Notes: generated by a model from the letters alone, not told the origin. DNA of 41,246 nt from Kitasatospora sp. MBT63 (GCF_000710465.2 NZ_JAIZ01000779.1:762-42007); one strand, 5' to 3'. Shown: positions 1 to 8,424, numbered from the stretch's first letter. Numbers and translations: made by a program.

Positions 1-1407
1 GCCTCCGCCGCCCACCTCAAGGGCACCGCCAACGAGTGGGTGGCCCGCGACGCGATGGCCGAGTACGGCCGCACCGGGCAGATCGCCGCGCTGCGCGCCG
101 CGCTCACCGCGGACCTCGGCCCGCTGCTGGACACCACCAAGGCGGTCTTCGGCGAGTACTCCGCCCCCTGGGTCAAGGTCGTCGGCTGGGCCAACTTCTA
201 CGGCGTCTGCGCGCAGTTCGGCGTCTGCACCGCCCAGATCGAGGCCAGGCTCTTCCCGTACACCTACAAGTACGACAACGGCGCGCTCGAGGTGCACACC
301 GCCCTCGACAAGGCCACCGTCGACCAGATGTACTACGCCAGCAAGCAGGTGAAGACGCAGTTCTTCCGGGTGCTCGGCACCGACGTGCCGCTCACCGGCG
401 ACGTCAACTCCACCCTGCACATCCACCTCTACGCCTCGCGCGCGGACTACGAGGTCTACCACCCGCTGCTGACCGGGATGGCCACCAACAACGGCGGCAT
501 CTACATCGAGAACGGCGCCACCTTCTACACCTACCAGCGCCGGGTGCCGCAGGACTCCACCCTGACCCTGGAGGAGCTGTTCCGGCACGAGTACACCCAC
601 TACCTGAACGGCCGCTGGGCCACCCCCGGCACCTTCGGTGAGCCGCGCTGGTACGACAACGACCTCACCACCGCGATGGACGAGGGCACCGCCGAGTTCT
701 TCGACGGCTCCACCCGCGACCAGGGCGTCCTGGTCCGCAGGTCGCTGGTGGCCAAGCTCGCCCAGGACGAGGCCGCCGGCATCCCGCGGATGAGCATCAA
801 CGAGCTGATCCACGCCCGCTACACCGACACCCCGGCGTTCCACTTCTACAACTACGCCGGAACCTTCTTCGAGTTCCTGTGGCTCCAACACCCCTCGCAG
901 CTGCGCGAGATGTACGGCTACCTGCGGGCCGACAACCCGGCCGGCTTCGACGCCTGGCGCACCCGGGTCGGCTCCGACCGCGCGCTGCAGGGCCAGTACA
1001 GCGCCTTCCTGGACACGCAGATCGCCCAGTTGTCCACCCTGTACGTCCCCAGTACCTCCTTCACCCCCAACGGGTACCTGAAGTTCGCCTACCCGGCCGA
1101 GGTGCAGTCCGCCATCGCCGCGGCCACCTCCAACACGCCGTCCTGCAAGGACAACGGTGACTGGGACAACAAGCCGATGCGGTTCGTCTGCACCGGCCGG
1201 ATCACCGCCAACCTCTCCGACTCCACCAGCCCCGACGCGGTCTTCAAGGACATGTCCTCCACCGTCGACTACTTCATCCTGCAGCGCACCAAGGGCGTCG
1301 CGAACAACCTCGACGACATGAACTGCTCCTTCGGCAAGGTCGACGTGTGGACCGGCGGCAAGGCCGGCACCGCCGACTACACCTGCGAGGGCCCGCTCCG
1401 CAGGTGA
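1..1407 (+). CDS. M9 (microbial collagenase-type) metallopeptidase, 5' end outside window
   Basis: The reading frame is open from base 1, so the N-terminus and any signal peptide lie outside the window; 468 codons remain. The zinc site is visible as HEYTHYLNGRW (bases about 586-618), an HExxH motif in the form typical of M9 collagenases. It is followed about 25 residues later by DEGTAEFFDG, which supplies the expected third ligand/glutamate. The upstream part (VKVVGWANFYGVC, LHIHLYASRADYEVY) fits the collagenase activator/peptidase core. The protein ends about 240 residues after the zinc site in a small Cys-containing domain and shows no PKD or collagen-binding repeats. The family is normally secreted and cleaves collagen or gelatin-like proteins. 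A 16-bp hairpin follows the stop. The M9 assignment is firm; the substrate is inferred. Confidence 0.85.
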   Translation, partial: ASAAHLKGTANEWVARDAMAEYGRTGQIAALRAALTADLGPLLDTTKAVFGEYSAPWVKVVGWANFYGVCAQFGVCTAQIEARLFPYTYKYDNGALEVHTALDKATVDQMYYASKQVKTQFFRVLGTDVPLTGDVNSTLHIHLYASRADYEVYHPLLTGMATNNGGIYIENGATFYTYQRRVPQDSTLTLEELFRHEYTHYLNGRWATPGTFGEPRWYDNDLTTAMDEGTAEFFDGSTRDQGVLVRRSLVAKLAQDEAAGIPRMSINELIHARYTDTPAFHFYNYAGTFFEFLWLQHPSQLREMYGYLRADNPAGFDAWRTRVGSDRALQGQYSAFLDTQIAQLSTLYVPSTSFTPNGYLKFAYPAEVQSAIAAATSNTPSCKDNGDWDNKPMRFVCTGRITANLSDSTSPDAVFKDMSSTVDYFILQRTKGVANNLDDMNCSFGKVDVWTGGKAGTADYTCEGPLRR

Positions 1408-1413
1408 CAGACC

Positions 1414-1463
1414 CCCGGTCGGGCGCGGCGGGGAACCGTAACAGCGGGCCGCGCCCGGCCGGG
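1414..1463 (+). terminator. Hairpin terminator after the M9 peptidase
   Basis: A 16-bp stem (1414-1429 with 1448-1463, one G-T pair) closes an 18-nt loop and begins 7 bases after the stop codon. It has no T-run, which is usual for streptomycete terminators. Confidence 0.6.
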
Positions 1464-1571
1464 TCCCACCCCGCTCCCCGCAACTCCCGTACGGGCCGGA
1501 CGTCCTGACCGCTTCCGCGCCCGGCCCGTACGGGCCCACCGCCCACCCGCCCCGGAAGGCAGCCAGCACCC

Positions 1572-3371
1572 GTGACCGAGACGCTCAGCTGGGACGGCAG
1601 CGCGCCGCCCTCCGACCGCACCGAGACCAGCCGGCCGGTCGACACCGGACTCGCCGTACCTGGCCTGAAGGTCAGGGCCACCGCCGTCGGCGCCACCGGG
1701 GTGACCGTACGCACCACCGCCCGCGGCCCGGGCGTGGTGCTGATCGAGGCCACCGCCACCGGCCCCGACGACCGGCTGCCCACCCGGCTGCGGGTGGAGT
1801 GGCGGCTCCCGTGCACCGGGGCGAGCGCCTACTGGACCCCCGACACCGGCCACCGCTGGCTGCCGCCGTCCTGGAACCGGCCGCGCGAGGCCTCACTGCC
1901 CAAGGGCGCGCCCGTCGGCAGCCTGGTCGGCGCCGGCGACCGGGCGCTGTGCACCTTCGCCGTCGGCGAACCGGTGCTGCCGGTCTCGATCGGCGAGGGT
2001 GCGGTCGAGGAGACCGGCGAGTTCAGCTTCTGGACCGAGCACCAGGGCACCGAGCTGCGGCTGCTGCTCGACCTGAGCGGCCGCCACTTCGCCGACACCG
2101 TCCGCGCCGCAGCCGCCTGGTGGGCCGCCGAACTGCCCACCGCCCCGGTCCCCGACGCCGCCTTCGAACCCGTCTTCTGCACCTGGTACACCCTGCACCT
2201 GGCGATGACCGCGGCCGACGTCGAACGGCTGGCGGCGCTCGCCGCACCGCTCGGCTTCCGCTCGCTGATCGTCGACGACGGCTGGCAGACCGACGAGGAC
2301 AGCCGCTCGTACGCCACCACCGGCGACTGGCGGCCCGCCCCGGCCGGTTTCCCCGACTTCGCCGGCCACGTCCGCCGGGTCCGCGCCCTCGGGCTCAACT
2401 ACCTGCTCTGGCACGCGCTGCCGTTCGCCGGCGAACGCAGCGCCGCCGCCGGTACGCTGGCCGCCCACTCGCTGGCCCACCTGGCGAAACTGCAGACCCA
2501 CGTGCTCGACCCGCGCAGCGCCACCGTCCGGGCGCACCAGGTGGAACGGCTGGCCGCCGCCGTGGAGCAGCACGGGGTGGACGGCCTCAAGATCGACTTC
2601 ATCGACACCTTCGCCCGGGCCGAGGCCGCCACCGGCTCACCCGAGGCCGACTGCGACACCGTCGCCGAAGGCGTGCACCGCCTGCTCACCGACCTGGACA
2701 CCCGGCTGCGCGCCACCCGGCCCGAGGTCCTGGTCGAGCACCGGCAGGACTACACCGGACCCGGCCTGTGGCCGTTCGCCACCATGGTCCGGGCCACCGA
2801 CTGCCCGCACAACGCCACCGAGAACCGCACCCGCACCGCCGACCTGCGGCTCACGGCCGGCCCGCTCGCCGTCCACGCCGACCCGCTCACCTGGCACCCG
2901 GACGAGAGCCCCGAGCAGATCGCCGTCCTGTTCCAGTCGGTGCTCTTCGCCACCCCGCAGGTCTCGGTCGACCTCGCCGCCCAGCGGCCGGAGCAGCTGG
3001 CCGTGGTGCGGTTCTGGCTCTCCGTCATGCGCGAGCACACCGGCGTACTGCAGCGCGGCGAACTGCGCCCGCACCGGCCCGAGCTCGGCTACCCGCTGAT
3101 CGAGGCGCGGCACGACGGCACCCTGGCGTTCGGCCGGTACGCACCGCTGCCCGCCGTCGTGACGGGGGAGTGGCACACCCTGCTGCTGGCCAACGCCGAC
3201 CCGGACCCGCAGGTGCGGCTGGTCCTCGACGGCCCGCCGGGGCCGCTGACGCTGCAGGTCAGGGACTGCACGGGGGCCGTACTGAGCGAGGAGGCGCGGA
3301 CGCCGGACGGACCGGAGCTGGTGGTCCGGGTGCCGACCGGCGGTCTGCTGACGGTCCGTCGCGGCCGGTAG
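1572..3371 (+). CDS. GH36-type alpha-galactosidase (melibiase)
   Basis: This 599-residue glycoside hydrolase probably removes terminal alpha-galactose from oligosaccharides. The central TIM barrel shows LIVDDGWQ (about residues 233-240), the active-site strand DGLKIDFID with probable nucleophile Asp342, and RATDCP with probable acid/base Asp410. The order and spacing follow clan GH-D. An N-terminal beta-sandwich (about 1-190) and a short C-terminal beta domain (about 510-599) flank the barrel. There is no signal peptide, so cytoplasmic action on imported sugars is likely. The GTG start is chosen for the GGAAGG ribosome site about 14 bases upstream. At 599 residues it is shorter than the roughly 700-residue GH36 enzymes. 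No transporter or sugar regulator adjoins it. A GH27/GH31-like specificity cannot be excluded. Confidence 0.82.
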   Translation: MTETLSWDGSAPPSDRTETSRPVDTGLAVPGLKVRATAVGATGVTVRTTARGPGVVLIEATATGPDDRLPTRLRVEWRLPCTGASAYWTPDTGHRWLPPSWNRPREASLPKGAPVGSLVGAGDRALCTFAVGEPVLPVSIGEGAVEETGEFSFWTEHQGTELRLLLDLSGRHFADTVRAAAAWWAAELPTAPVPDAAFEPVFCTWYTLHLAMTAADVERLAALAAPLGFRSLIVDDGWQTDEDSRSYATTGDWRPAPAGFPDFAGHVRRVRALGLNYLLWHALPFAGERSAAAGTLAAHSLAHLAKLQTHVLDPRSATVRAHQVERLAAAVEQHGVDGLKIDFIDTFARAEAATGSPEADCDTVAEGVHRLLTDLDTRLRATRPEVLVEHRQDYTGPGLWPFATMVRATDCPHNATENRTRTADLRLTAGPLAVHADPLTWHPDESPEQIAVLFQSVLFATPQVSVDLAAQRPEQLAVVRFWLSVMREHTGVLQRGELRPHRPELGYPLIEARHDGTLAFGRYAPLPAVVTGEWHTLLLANADPDPQVRLVLDGPPGPLTLQVRDCTGAVLSEEARTPDGPELVVRVPTGGLLTVRRGR

Positions 3372-3401
3372 CGGGGCCTCCCGGCGGACCGAGCCCCGCC
3401 C

Positions 3402-3443
3402 GGTGGGCCCTGTCCCGGCGGCGCGGCCGGGACAGGGCCCACC
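3402..3443. terminator. Bidirectional terminator between convergent genes
   Basis: A perfect 18-bp inverted repeat (3402-3419 with 3426-3443) with a 6-nt loop lies between the 3' ends of the galactosidase and the roadblock operon. It can serve both strands. A smaller GCGGGGC/GCCCCGC repeat (3371-3377/3393-3399) precedes it. Confidence 0.7.
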
Positions 3444-3448
3444 CGTCG

Positions 3449-3823
3449 TCAGACCTCCAGGTCGGCCTCGATCCGCTTCAGCTGGTGGCGGGCCATCGCC
3501 AGGTTGGCCCGGCCCTTGTCCAGCGCCAGGTACAGGAACAGGCCCTTGCCGGAGCGGCTGGTCAGTGGCCTGATCAGGTGGTACTGGCTGCTGAGCGAGA
3601 TCAGGATGTCCTCGATGGCCTCCTTGAGATTGAGCATCTCGATCGCCCGGACCTTCGCCCGCACCACGTCCGTATTGCCGGCCGCGGCGACGTTCAGGTC
3701 CAGATCGGGCGAGCCGCCGATGGTGCCCAGCGCCATACCGCTGTTGTAGTCGACCAGTGCGACACCGATAGTGCCGTCGATCGAGTTCATGATGTCCTTG
3801 AGAGCGGCGTCGGTGCTTGCCAT
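3449..3823 (-). CDS. Roadblock/LC7 domain protein (paralogue A)
   Basis: This 124-residue protein is essentially a single roadblock/LC7 domain. The GVALVDYNSGMALG strand pair is near the N-terminus, a central AGNTDVVRAK helix follows, and it ends in SSQYHLIRPLT, GLFLYLALD and RANLAMARHQLKRIE. Roadblock proteins dimerise and typically modulate small Ras-like GTPases of the MglA/CvnD type. ATG at 3823 is preceded by GGAAAGAGGA. It is the last gene of a four-gene minus-strand operon that contains no GTPase. It is roughly three-quarters identical by eye to the roadblock protein at 14855-15229, so the two are recent duplicates. The domain is certain; the partner is unknown. Confidence 0.9.
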   Translation of the reverse strand: MASTDAALKDIMNSIDGTIGVALVDYNSGMALGTIGGSPDLDLNVAAAGNTDVVRAKVRAIEMLNLKEAIEDILISLSSQYHLIRPLTSRSGKGLFLYLALDKGRANLAMARHQLKRIEADLEV

Positions 3824-3893
3824 GGTGTCCTCTTTCCTTGGATTTCTTCCGGTGGTGTGGTTGGTGCAGTGGTCCGGGGCCGGGCGGGCCGGG

Positions 3894-4346
3894 TCAGTCG
3901 CGCTCGTGGCGCTCCAGGGCCGCGTCGGTGATCGCCGCGATCCGCCCGCCCGCCCGGCGGGCCTCCAGGTGCAGCCGGCCGATGTTGGCGTCCGGCCCGG
4001 CGAGCAGGGTCAGCACCACGAAGGCGCCGGCCGCGTAGGTCGCCGTGTAGCCGGAGTCCCCCCTGGTCAGCAGCTCGCGGAAGCCGCCCTGACCGGTCGC
4101 CTCGGCGAGCCGGGCGCCGATCCCGAGTGCGGCCGCGGTCAGCGCGGCGACCCCGGAGGGCTCCAGGTCGGTGGTGTCGTGGGCGACCACCAGACCGTCG
4201 ATGGTCGCCACCAGGGAGCCGGTCAGGTGCGGGACCCTGGCCCGCAGCCCGCGTAGCTCGGTGAGCACCTCGGGCTCGGCCAGCACTTCGGGGTCGATCA
4301 GGATGGGAGGCCGGCGGCCGGTGAACTGTCGCAAGGTGCGCTTCAT
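3894..4346 (-). CDS. Divergent roadblock/LC7-like protein
   Basis: This 150-residue protein has a roadblock-like fold: GSLVATIDGLVVAHD (about residues 42-56), then VAALTAAALGIGARLAEATG, SGYTATYAAGAFVVLTLLA and NIGRLHLEARRAGGRIA. It has an N-terminal extension of about 40 residues (KRTLRQFTGRRPP...) that the other roadblock proteins here lack. ATG at 4346 lies 37 bases downstream of the preceding gene's stop, without a strong Shine-Dalgarno, so it is probably co-transcribed. It differs enough from its neighbours to suggest a distinct position in a heteromeric roadblock complex. That role is an inference; no GTPase is present in the operon. Confidence 0.75.
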   Translation of the reverse strand: MKRTLRQFTGRRPPILIDPEVLAEPEVLTELRGLRARVPHLTGSLVATIDGLVVAHDTTDLEPSGVAALTAAALGIGARLAEATGQGGFRELLTRGDSGYTATYAAGAFVVLTLLAGPDANIGRLHLEARRAGGRIAAITDAALERHERD

Positions 4347-4383
4347 GACTCGGTCGGGCGGACGGAACGGACGGGTGGAACAC

Positions 4384-5376
4384 TCACAGTCGGGCCTCCA
4401 GGCCGGCTCGGATCCTGAGCAGCAGGGCGACGTGCGGATCTGACGGGTCGTAGGGCAGAGCGGTGGCGACCGCCGGGTGGACGGCCACCGGTGCGGCGGC
4501 GGGTACGGCTACGGCCACCGGGACCGGTACGGCCACCGCGACCGGTACGGCCTGTGGTGCGGCGTGCCGCGGCCGGGTGGGGAGCAGCACCTGCGGGGGG
4601 CCGACGGGCACGGCCGGGCGCATCGCCGTCCGCGGCGGTGGAACCGTCGGGATCGGTGGGATCGCCGGGATCGGCGGCGCGGTGGACTCGATCAGCCCGC
4701 CGGCCGCCAGGTGCCGGATGTCCAGCACCGTGCCGAAGGCCGAACGGCCCAGCAGCAGCGCGATGTCGGCCGGGGTCCGGTGGCCGTCGGCGGCGTCCAG
4801 GACGGCCCGGCGGCGGCGGGAGCAGGCGGTGGGAACGGCACCCGGGCGGCGGCGCACGGCGGCGGCGTCCAGCTGCGGGCACGGCCAGACCCGGTCCAGC
4901 AGGGCCCGGCGGCGGCCGACGGCGGCCCGCAGCTCCCGTACGGACATCGGCCGGGCCAGCGTGAACTCGGGCCGGGCGGCGGCCGAGAAGCGGATCTCGC
5001 CGCCGTCCTGGGCGAGCGCGAAGAAGGCGGCGTCCAGCACGGCGGTCAGCTGGCACAGCTGGAGCTCGCTGCGGCTCACCCGGCCCGAGCGGACCAGCTG
5101 TTCGGCCATCGGCAGGCCGGTGGCGAGGTGGCCGGCCCACTCGGCGGCGGAGAGCCGGCCGCAGCCGGTGAGCAGCGCCTCGACGCTCGCGGCGGCCGGG
5201 CTCTCGGCGTGCACCACGTATCCGTCCACCAGGTGGAGGGTTCCGGCGGCGCCGGCCATGGTGCCGTCGGCGCGCTGGGCCGCGAGGTCGGTCAGGGCGG
5301 TTTCGAAGACCGTGGCGGGGGAGCAGCCGGAGCGGCGCCGGCGGGGCAGGCGCTGGGCGGCCAGCGTCGCGGGCAT
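4384..5376 (-). CDS. PATAN/DUF4388-like protein with winged-helix-like segment and Ala/Val/Pro tail
   Basis: This 330-residue protein has three parts. Residues about 22-150 resemble the PATAN (DUF4388) fold, with AGTLHLVDGYVVHAESP (43-60) as the diagnostic strand-turn-strand and a helical insert afterwards. Residues about 187-231 form a small winged-helix-like segment (LDAADGHRTPADIALLLGRS). Residues about 232-310 are low-complexity Pro/Ala/Val with repeated VAVAVP blocks, ending in a short helix. The ATG at 5376 overlaps the upstream stop codon (TGATG), which fixes the start and implies translational coupling. In other bacteria PATAN proteins accompany roadblock/GTPase or response-regulator systems, which fits the neighbours here. 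Function is unknown; automatic pipelines may call it a transcriptional regulator. Confidence 0.65.
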   Translation of the reverse strand: MPATLAAQRLPRRRRSGCSPATVFETALTDLAAQRADGTMAGAAGTLHLVDGYVVHAESPAAASVEALLTGCGRLSAAEWAGHLATGLPMAEQLVRSGRVSRSELQLCQLTAVLDAAFFALAQDGGEIRFSAAARPEFTLARPMSVRELRAAVGRRRALLDRVWPCPQLDAAAVRRRPGAVPTACSRRRRAVLDAADGHRTPADIALLLGRSAFGTVLDIRHLAAGGLIESTAPPIPAIPPIPTVPPPRTAMRPAVPVGPPQVLLPTRPRHAAPQAVPVAVAVPVPVAVAVPAAAPVAVHPAVATALPYDPSDPHVALLLRIRAGLEARL

Positions 5377-5765
5377 CAGTCGAGCACCAACTGTTCGGCG
5401 ATGGCGGCCAGTCTGAGTCTGGACATCGCCAGGTTGGCGCGGTCGCGGTCGAGCCGCAGGTACAGGATGAGGTTGCTGTCGAAGTCGGTGTCGAGGAAGC
5501 GCACCAGGTGGTAGGTGCCGGCCGAGCTGAGGATGACGTCCTCGGCCGGGGCGGTGCCGGAGGCGGGGTCGGCGAAGGAGGCGCTCTGGGTCACCGCTCT
5601 GGCCAGTTCGGTCGCGTCGGCGGCGCCGACCTCGTGGTCACCGCCCGGGCCCTCCCCGGCGGTGCCCAGCGCGAGCCCGCTGGTCCAGTCGACCAGGCTG
5701 ACGCCGAGCGCACCCGGCACAGCCATGGCCTCGGTAAGGCAGTCATCGATCCCCGGCACCGACAC
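5376..5765 (-). CDS. Roadblock/LC7 domain protein, first gene of the operon
   Basis: This 129-residue roadblock protein starts at GTG 5765, placed by a perfect AGGAGG (5771-5776) five bases upstream. The frame stays open further upstream, but that stretch is not protein-like. Visible features are the N-terminal helix, GVSLVDWTSGLALG, a central ATELARAVTQSASF helix, AGTYHLVRFLDTDFDSNLILYLRLD and RANLAMSRLRLAAIAEQLVLD. The C-terminal block matches the other roadblock proteins, but the middle is divergent and carries an acidic GEGPGGDHE insertion. Its stop overlaps the next gene's start. The family regulates Ras-like GTPases or forms scaffolds. Together with the following three genes it makes a roadblock set lacking its own GTPase and histidine kinase, unlike Streptomyces conservons. 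Confidence 0.85.
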   Translation of the reverse strand: MSVPGIDDCLTEAMAVPGALGVSLVDWTSGLALGTAGEGPGGDHEVGAADATELARAVTQSASFADPASGTAPAEDVILSSAGTYHLVRFLDTDFDSNLILYLRLDRDRANLAMSRLRLAAIAEQLVLD

Positions 5766-6069
5766 GCACCCCTCCTGCGCACCCGTGGGGGGTGCGCGCC
5801 CGGCACCGCGCTCACTGGCGGTAACCTGTTCGGAGCGCAACGCTAACCCCCAACGTTCGAGCGCGGGCCGGAATCCGTCATATTCGTCTGGCATATGCCC
5901 GAATCTGTTAGGGTCACCGGCCGTTTCTGTGCGGAGGACCGGCCGGTCCCCGCCCGGCCCCGCGGGGTGTCCGGCGGCCCGTGCCGTCGGCGAACCCGTA
6001 GGGCGGGGGCGGCAGTTGGGATCCTGGTAGGCTCCGGGCGGTGGCCGAAACCGCGGGCCGCGCCGGGCG
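5766..6069. other. Intergenic region upstream of the roadblock operon
   Basis: These 304 bases hold the presumed promoter of the minus-strand roadblock operon and the 3' flank of the monooxygenase gene. The middle is noticeably AT-richer than its surroundings (about 5870-5915). It contains the 10-bp palindrome GGCATATGCC (5890-5899) flanked by ATTCG and CGAAT. I see no convincing -35/-10 pair and no conserved ORF. Confidence 0.4.
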
Positions 6070-7572
6070 CTACAGTGCGGCGAGGTACGCCCGTACGGTG
6101 TCGTGCGCGCCGGGGCCGGCCGGGACGGTGAGGGCCACGTGGTTGTCCGGCCGCACCAGTACCAGCGCGTCACCCTCGATCCCGTACGCCCGGCGGACGT
6201 GGCTGTCCGGGTCCGCCGCGCTCCCGGGGCCGGCCGCCAGCGCGAGCGGACGGACGTGCGGGGCGAGCCCGGTGAGGGCCGGGCGGCTGTCCGGGCCGAA
6301 GCCGAGCAGGGTGAAGTGGCTGCCGGCGAAGGTCTCGAAGAGCCGCGTCGGGGTGCCGTCCGGCGCGGTGTACGGCGCGTCGGGGGCCCGGTCGCCGGCC
6401 CGCAGCGGGCCGCCCAGCAGGTCCTCGGCGAGTGAGCTGTCGCGGTACCCGATGGTCAGACCGCTGGTGTCGGTGAGCCGGCCGGCCTCCACCCCGACGC
6501 CGGGGGTCCGCACGCCCTCGGCCACCGCGGCCATGCCCGCACTGCTGACGCCCAGCGTCCAGGCCGCGACCGGCAGCCGCTCCTCCTGGTAGGTGTCCAG
6601 CAGGCCGGGGCCGGCCAGGCCGGTCAGCACGTGGCCGAGCTTCCAGCCCAGGTTCCAGGCGTCCTGGATGCCGGTGTTCATGCCCAGGCCGCCCGCGATC
6701 GGGTGGACGTGGGCGCTGTCCCCGGCGAGCAGCACCCGGCCGACCCGGTAGCGGTCCACCATCCGGACGTTGACCCGCCAGGTGGTCAGCCAGGTCGCCC
6801 GGGACAGCCGGATGTCGCGGCGGCCGGTGCGCTGCTCGACCAGCCGCTGGAAGCTCTCCAGCGAGGGCGGCAGCGGGGCGCCGTCGGCGTCGACCTCGGG
6901 TGTGGCCTGCAGCTGCCAGACGGACTCGCCCGGGAACGGGCAGAGCATCAGCGCGCCCTCCGGGCCGAACCACTGGTGCCAGGCGTCGGGCTCCAGGCCC
7001 GCCACCTCGACGTCGCCGACCACCAGCGCGAACTCCGGGTCGCTGGTGCCCTCGAGCGGGATGCCGAGCTGCTTGCGCACCGTGCTGCGGCCGCCGTCGC
7101 AGCCCACCAGGTGGTCGGCGGTGAGGGTGCGGCCGTCGGCGAGCAGGACCCGCACCCCGTCCGGGCCCTGCTCGAACCGGTCGAGGCGGCTGTCGAGTTC
7201 GACCTGTCCGCCCAGCTCGGCGAGCAGCTCGCGCAGGGCGCCCTCGACCTTCCACTGCGGCAGGAACAGGCCTGTCGGGTAGGGCGTGCCGGGCGTCGGC
7301 CGGGCGTCCGCGTAGGGGTCGGTGTCGGCGATGAACTCGCCGCCGAAGTACTTGCGGAACGGCAGATGGGTCCGGCCCCCGGCGGTCAGCCGGTCGAGGA
7401 TCCCGAGGTCGGCCAGGGCCTCCTGGCTGCGCGCGTTGAGGGTCTTGCCGCGGGAGCCGGTGGCGAAGGCCGCCGCCTGCTCGAGCACCCGGACCCGGAC
7501 GCCCTGCCGGGCCAGGCAGCAGGCCAGGGTCAGCCCGGTCGGTCCCGCTCCCACGATCCCCACGGTCTTCAT
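6070..7572 (-). CDS. FAD-dependent aromatic hydroxylase-type monooxygenase
   Basis: This 500-residue class A flavoprotein monooxygenase belongs to the PheA/TfdB/tetracycline-hydroxylase-like group. The start is ATG 7572 (MKTVGIVGAGPTGLTLA), with an AGGGAGA ribosome site. The frame extends further upstream, but the GxGxxG FAD motif should lie at the N-terminus. GCDGGRSTVRK is the DG motif, and GRVLLAGDSAHVHPIAGGLGMNTGIQDA (as separate short motifs LLAGDSAH and GGLGMNTG) is the GD motif binding FAD ribityl. The C-terminal 120 residues resemble the thioredoxin-like domain of phenol hydroxylases. It would use NAD(P)H and O2 to hydroxylate an aromatic or polyketide substrate. It is divergent from a TetR gene, the usual arrangement for a substrate-inducible detoxifying enzyme. 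Substrate unknown. Confidence 0.88.
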   Translation of the reverse strand: MKTVGIVGAGPTGLTLACCLARQGVRVRVLEQAAAFATGSRGKTLNARSQEALADLGILDRLTAGGRTHLPFRKYFGGEFIADTDPYADARPTPGTPYPTGLFLPQWKVEGALRELLAELGGQVELDSRLDRFEQGPDGVRVLLADGRTLTADHLVGCDGGRSTVRKQLGIPLEGTSDPEFALVVGDVEVAGLEPDAWHQWFGPEGALMLCPFPGESVWQLQATPEVDADGAPLPPSLESFQRLVEQRTGRRDIRLSRATWLTTWRVNVRMVDRYRVGRVLLAGDSAHVHPIAGGLGMNTGIQDAWNLGWKLGHVLTGLAGPGLLDTYQEERLPVAAWTLGVSSAGMAAVAEGVRTPGVGVEAGRLTDTSGLTIGYRDSSLAEDLLGGPLRAGDRAPDAPYTAPDGTPTRLFETFAGSHFTLLGFGPDSRPALTGLAPHVRPLALAAGPGSAADPDSHVRRAYGIEGDALVLVRPDNHVALTVPAGPGAHDTVRAYLAAL

Positions 7573-7669
7573 CGGAGTCTCCCTCTCGTCGGTCGTGCCG
7601 TGTTCCTCCGCATCTCCAGAGAACCGCAACCGAGGAAGAAATGCAACTGAGTAACAAAAGTATCCGAGT

Positions 7670-7675
7670 TATGCT
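7670..7675 (+). promoter_or_regulatory. Probable -10 element for a leaderless tetR; shared divergent promoter region
   Basis: TATGCT ends 6 bases before the ATG at 7682, and no Shine-Dalgarno lies between, so the tetR transcript probably starts at its own start codon. The whole 7640-7680 segment is unusually AT-rich and is the only place for divergent promoters and the TetR operator. Two related half-sites, TGAGTAA (7648-7654) and CGAGTTA (7665-7671), lie 17 bases apart. No long perfect palindrome is visible. Confidence 0.45.
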
Positions 7676-7681
7676 TGGTCC

Positions 7682-8323
7682 ATGACCGATGAGCCGGAGG
7701 GACTGCGAGCCCTCAAGAAGCAGCGCACCCGGCAGGCGATCGCCGACACGGCGATCGGACTGTTCCTGAGGAACGGCTTCGACCGGGTGTCGGTGGCGGA
7801 GATCGCCGCCGCCGCAGAGGTCTCCAAGCCGACGCTGTTCCGCTACTTCCCCACCAAGGAGGAGCTGGTCCTGCACCGGATGGCCGACCACCTCGGCGAA
7901 GCCGCCCGGGTGGTGCGCGAGCGGCCGGCCCCGCTCACCCCGCTGGCCGCGCTGGAGCGCCACCAGCTGGAGCGGCTGGCCGCGCACGACCCGGTCACCG
8001 GCCTGTGCGAGGAGCCCGAGGTGCTCGCCTTCATGCGGCTGGTCTACGACACCCCGAGCCTGTCCTCGCACCTGCTGGACTACATCGGGCACGACATCGA
8101 CGCGCTGGCAGCCGCGCTCGCCGAGGCGCTGCCGGGTGCGGGCGCACTGGCGCCGCGGCTGGTGGCGGTGCAGTTCATCGGTGTACGGCAGGAGCTGGCG
8201 AGGCTCAACTGGCAGCGCCTGGACGGCGGCACCCCGGTCGAGCAGGCGCACCGGCTGGCGGTGGCCGAGACCGTCGAGGCGGTCGCCCTGCTGCGGGGCG
8301 GCGCGGGCGGCCGCGGGTTCTGA
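7682..8323 (+). CDS. TetR-family transcriptional regulator
   Basis: This 213-residue protein has a standard TetR N-terminal HTH: RTRQAIADTAIGLFLRNGFDRVSVAEIAAAAEVSKPTLFRYF in short blocks, with VSVAEIAAAAEVSKPTLFRYF as the helix-turn-helix (about residues 36-57). The C-terminal ligand-binding part (about 70-205) is helical. It is divergently transcribed from the FAD monooxygenase with 109 bases between start codons. By the well-known pattern it probably represses the monooxygenase and itself until a small-molecule substrate binds. It appears leaderless. The family assignment is secure and the regulatory target is inferred from position. Confidence 0.9.
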   Translation: MTDEPEGLRALKKQRTRQAIADTAIGLFLRNGFDRVSVAEIAAAAEVSKPTLFRYFPTKEELVLHRMADHLGEAARVVRERPAPLTPLAALERHQLERLAAHDPVTGLCEEPEVLAFMRLVYDTPSLSSHLLDYIGHDIDALAAALAEALPGAGALAPRLVAVQFIGVRQELARLNWQRLDGGTPVEQAHRLAVAETVEAVALLRGGAGGRGF

Positions 8324-8338
8324 GCGGGTCTGCCGCGC

Positions 8339-8365
8339 GCATGCCGAAGCGCGGGCATGCCGAAG
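8339..8365 (+). repeat. Short direct repeat GCATGCCGAAG x2
   Basis: An 11-base unit occurs at 8339-8349 and 8355-8365 (period 16), between the tetR stop and the terminator hairpin. No function is apparent. Confidence 0.6.
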
Positions 8366-8395
8366 AGGGGTGCCGGGGGTCTCCCGGCACCCCTC
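8365..8395. terminator. Bidirectional terminator between tetR and the M6 peptidase
   Basis: A perfect 13-bp stem (8365-8377 with 8383-8395) with a 5-nt loop lies between convergent 3' ends. Confidence 0.7.
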
Positions 8396-8424
8396 CCCGG
8401 GGTGGTGCGTCCGACCGGCCCGGA

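Noticed and set aside
1799..3931. A 710-residue plus-strand frame over the galactosidase
   Set aside because: It is an Arg-rich out-of-frame reading that crosses a strong terminator and the roadblock gene.
5376..6173. A 265-residue version of the first roadblock protein
   Set aside because: The upstream part has no domain and runs into the monooxygenase 3' end. AGGAGG places the start at GTG 5765.
6070..8323. Part of an antibiotic biosynthetic gene cluster
   Set aside because: There is a single FAD monooxygenase with its own TetR regulator and no other tailoring or assembly genes nearby.
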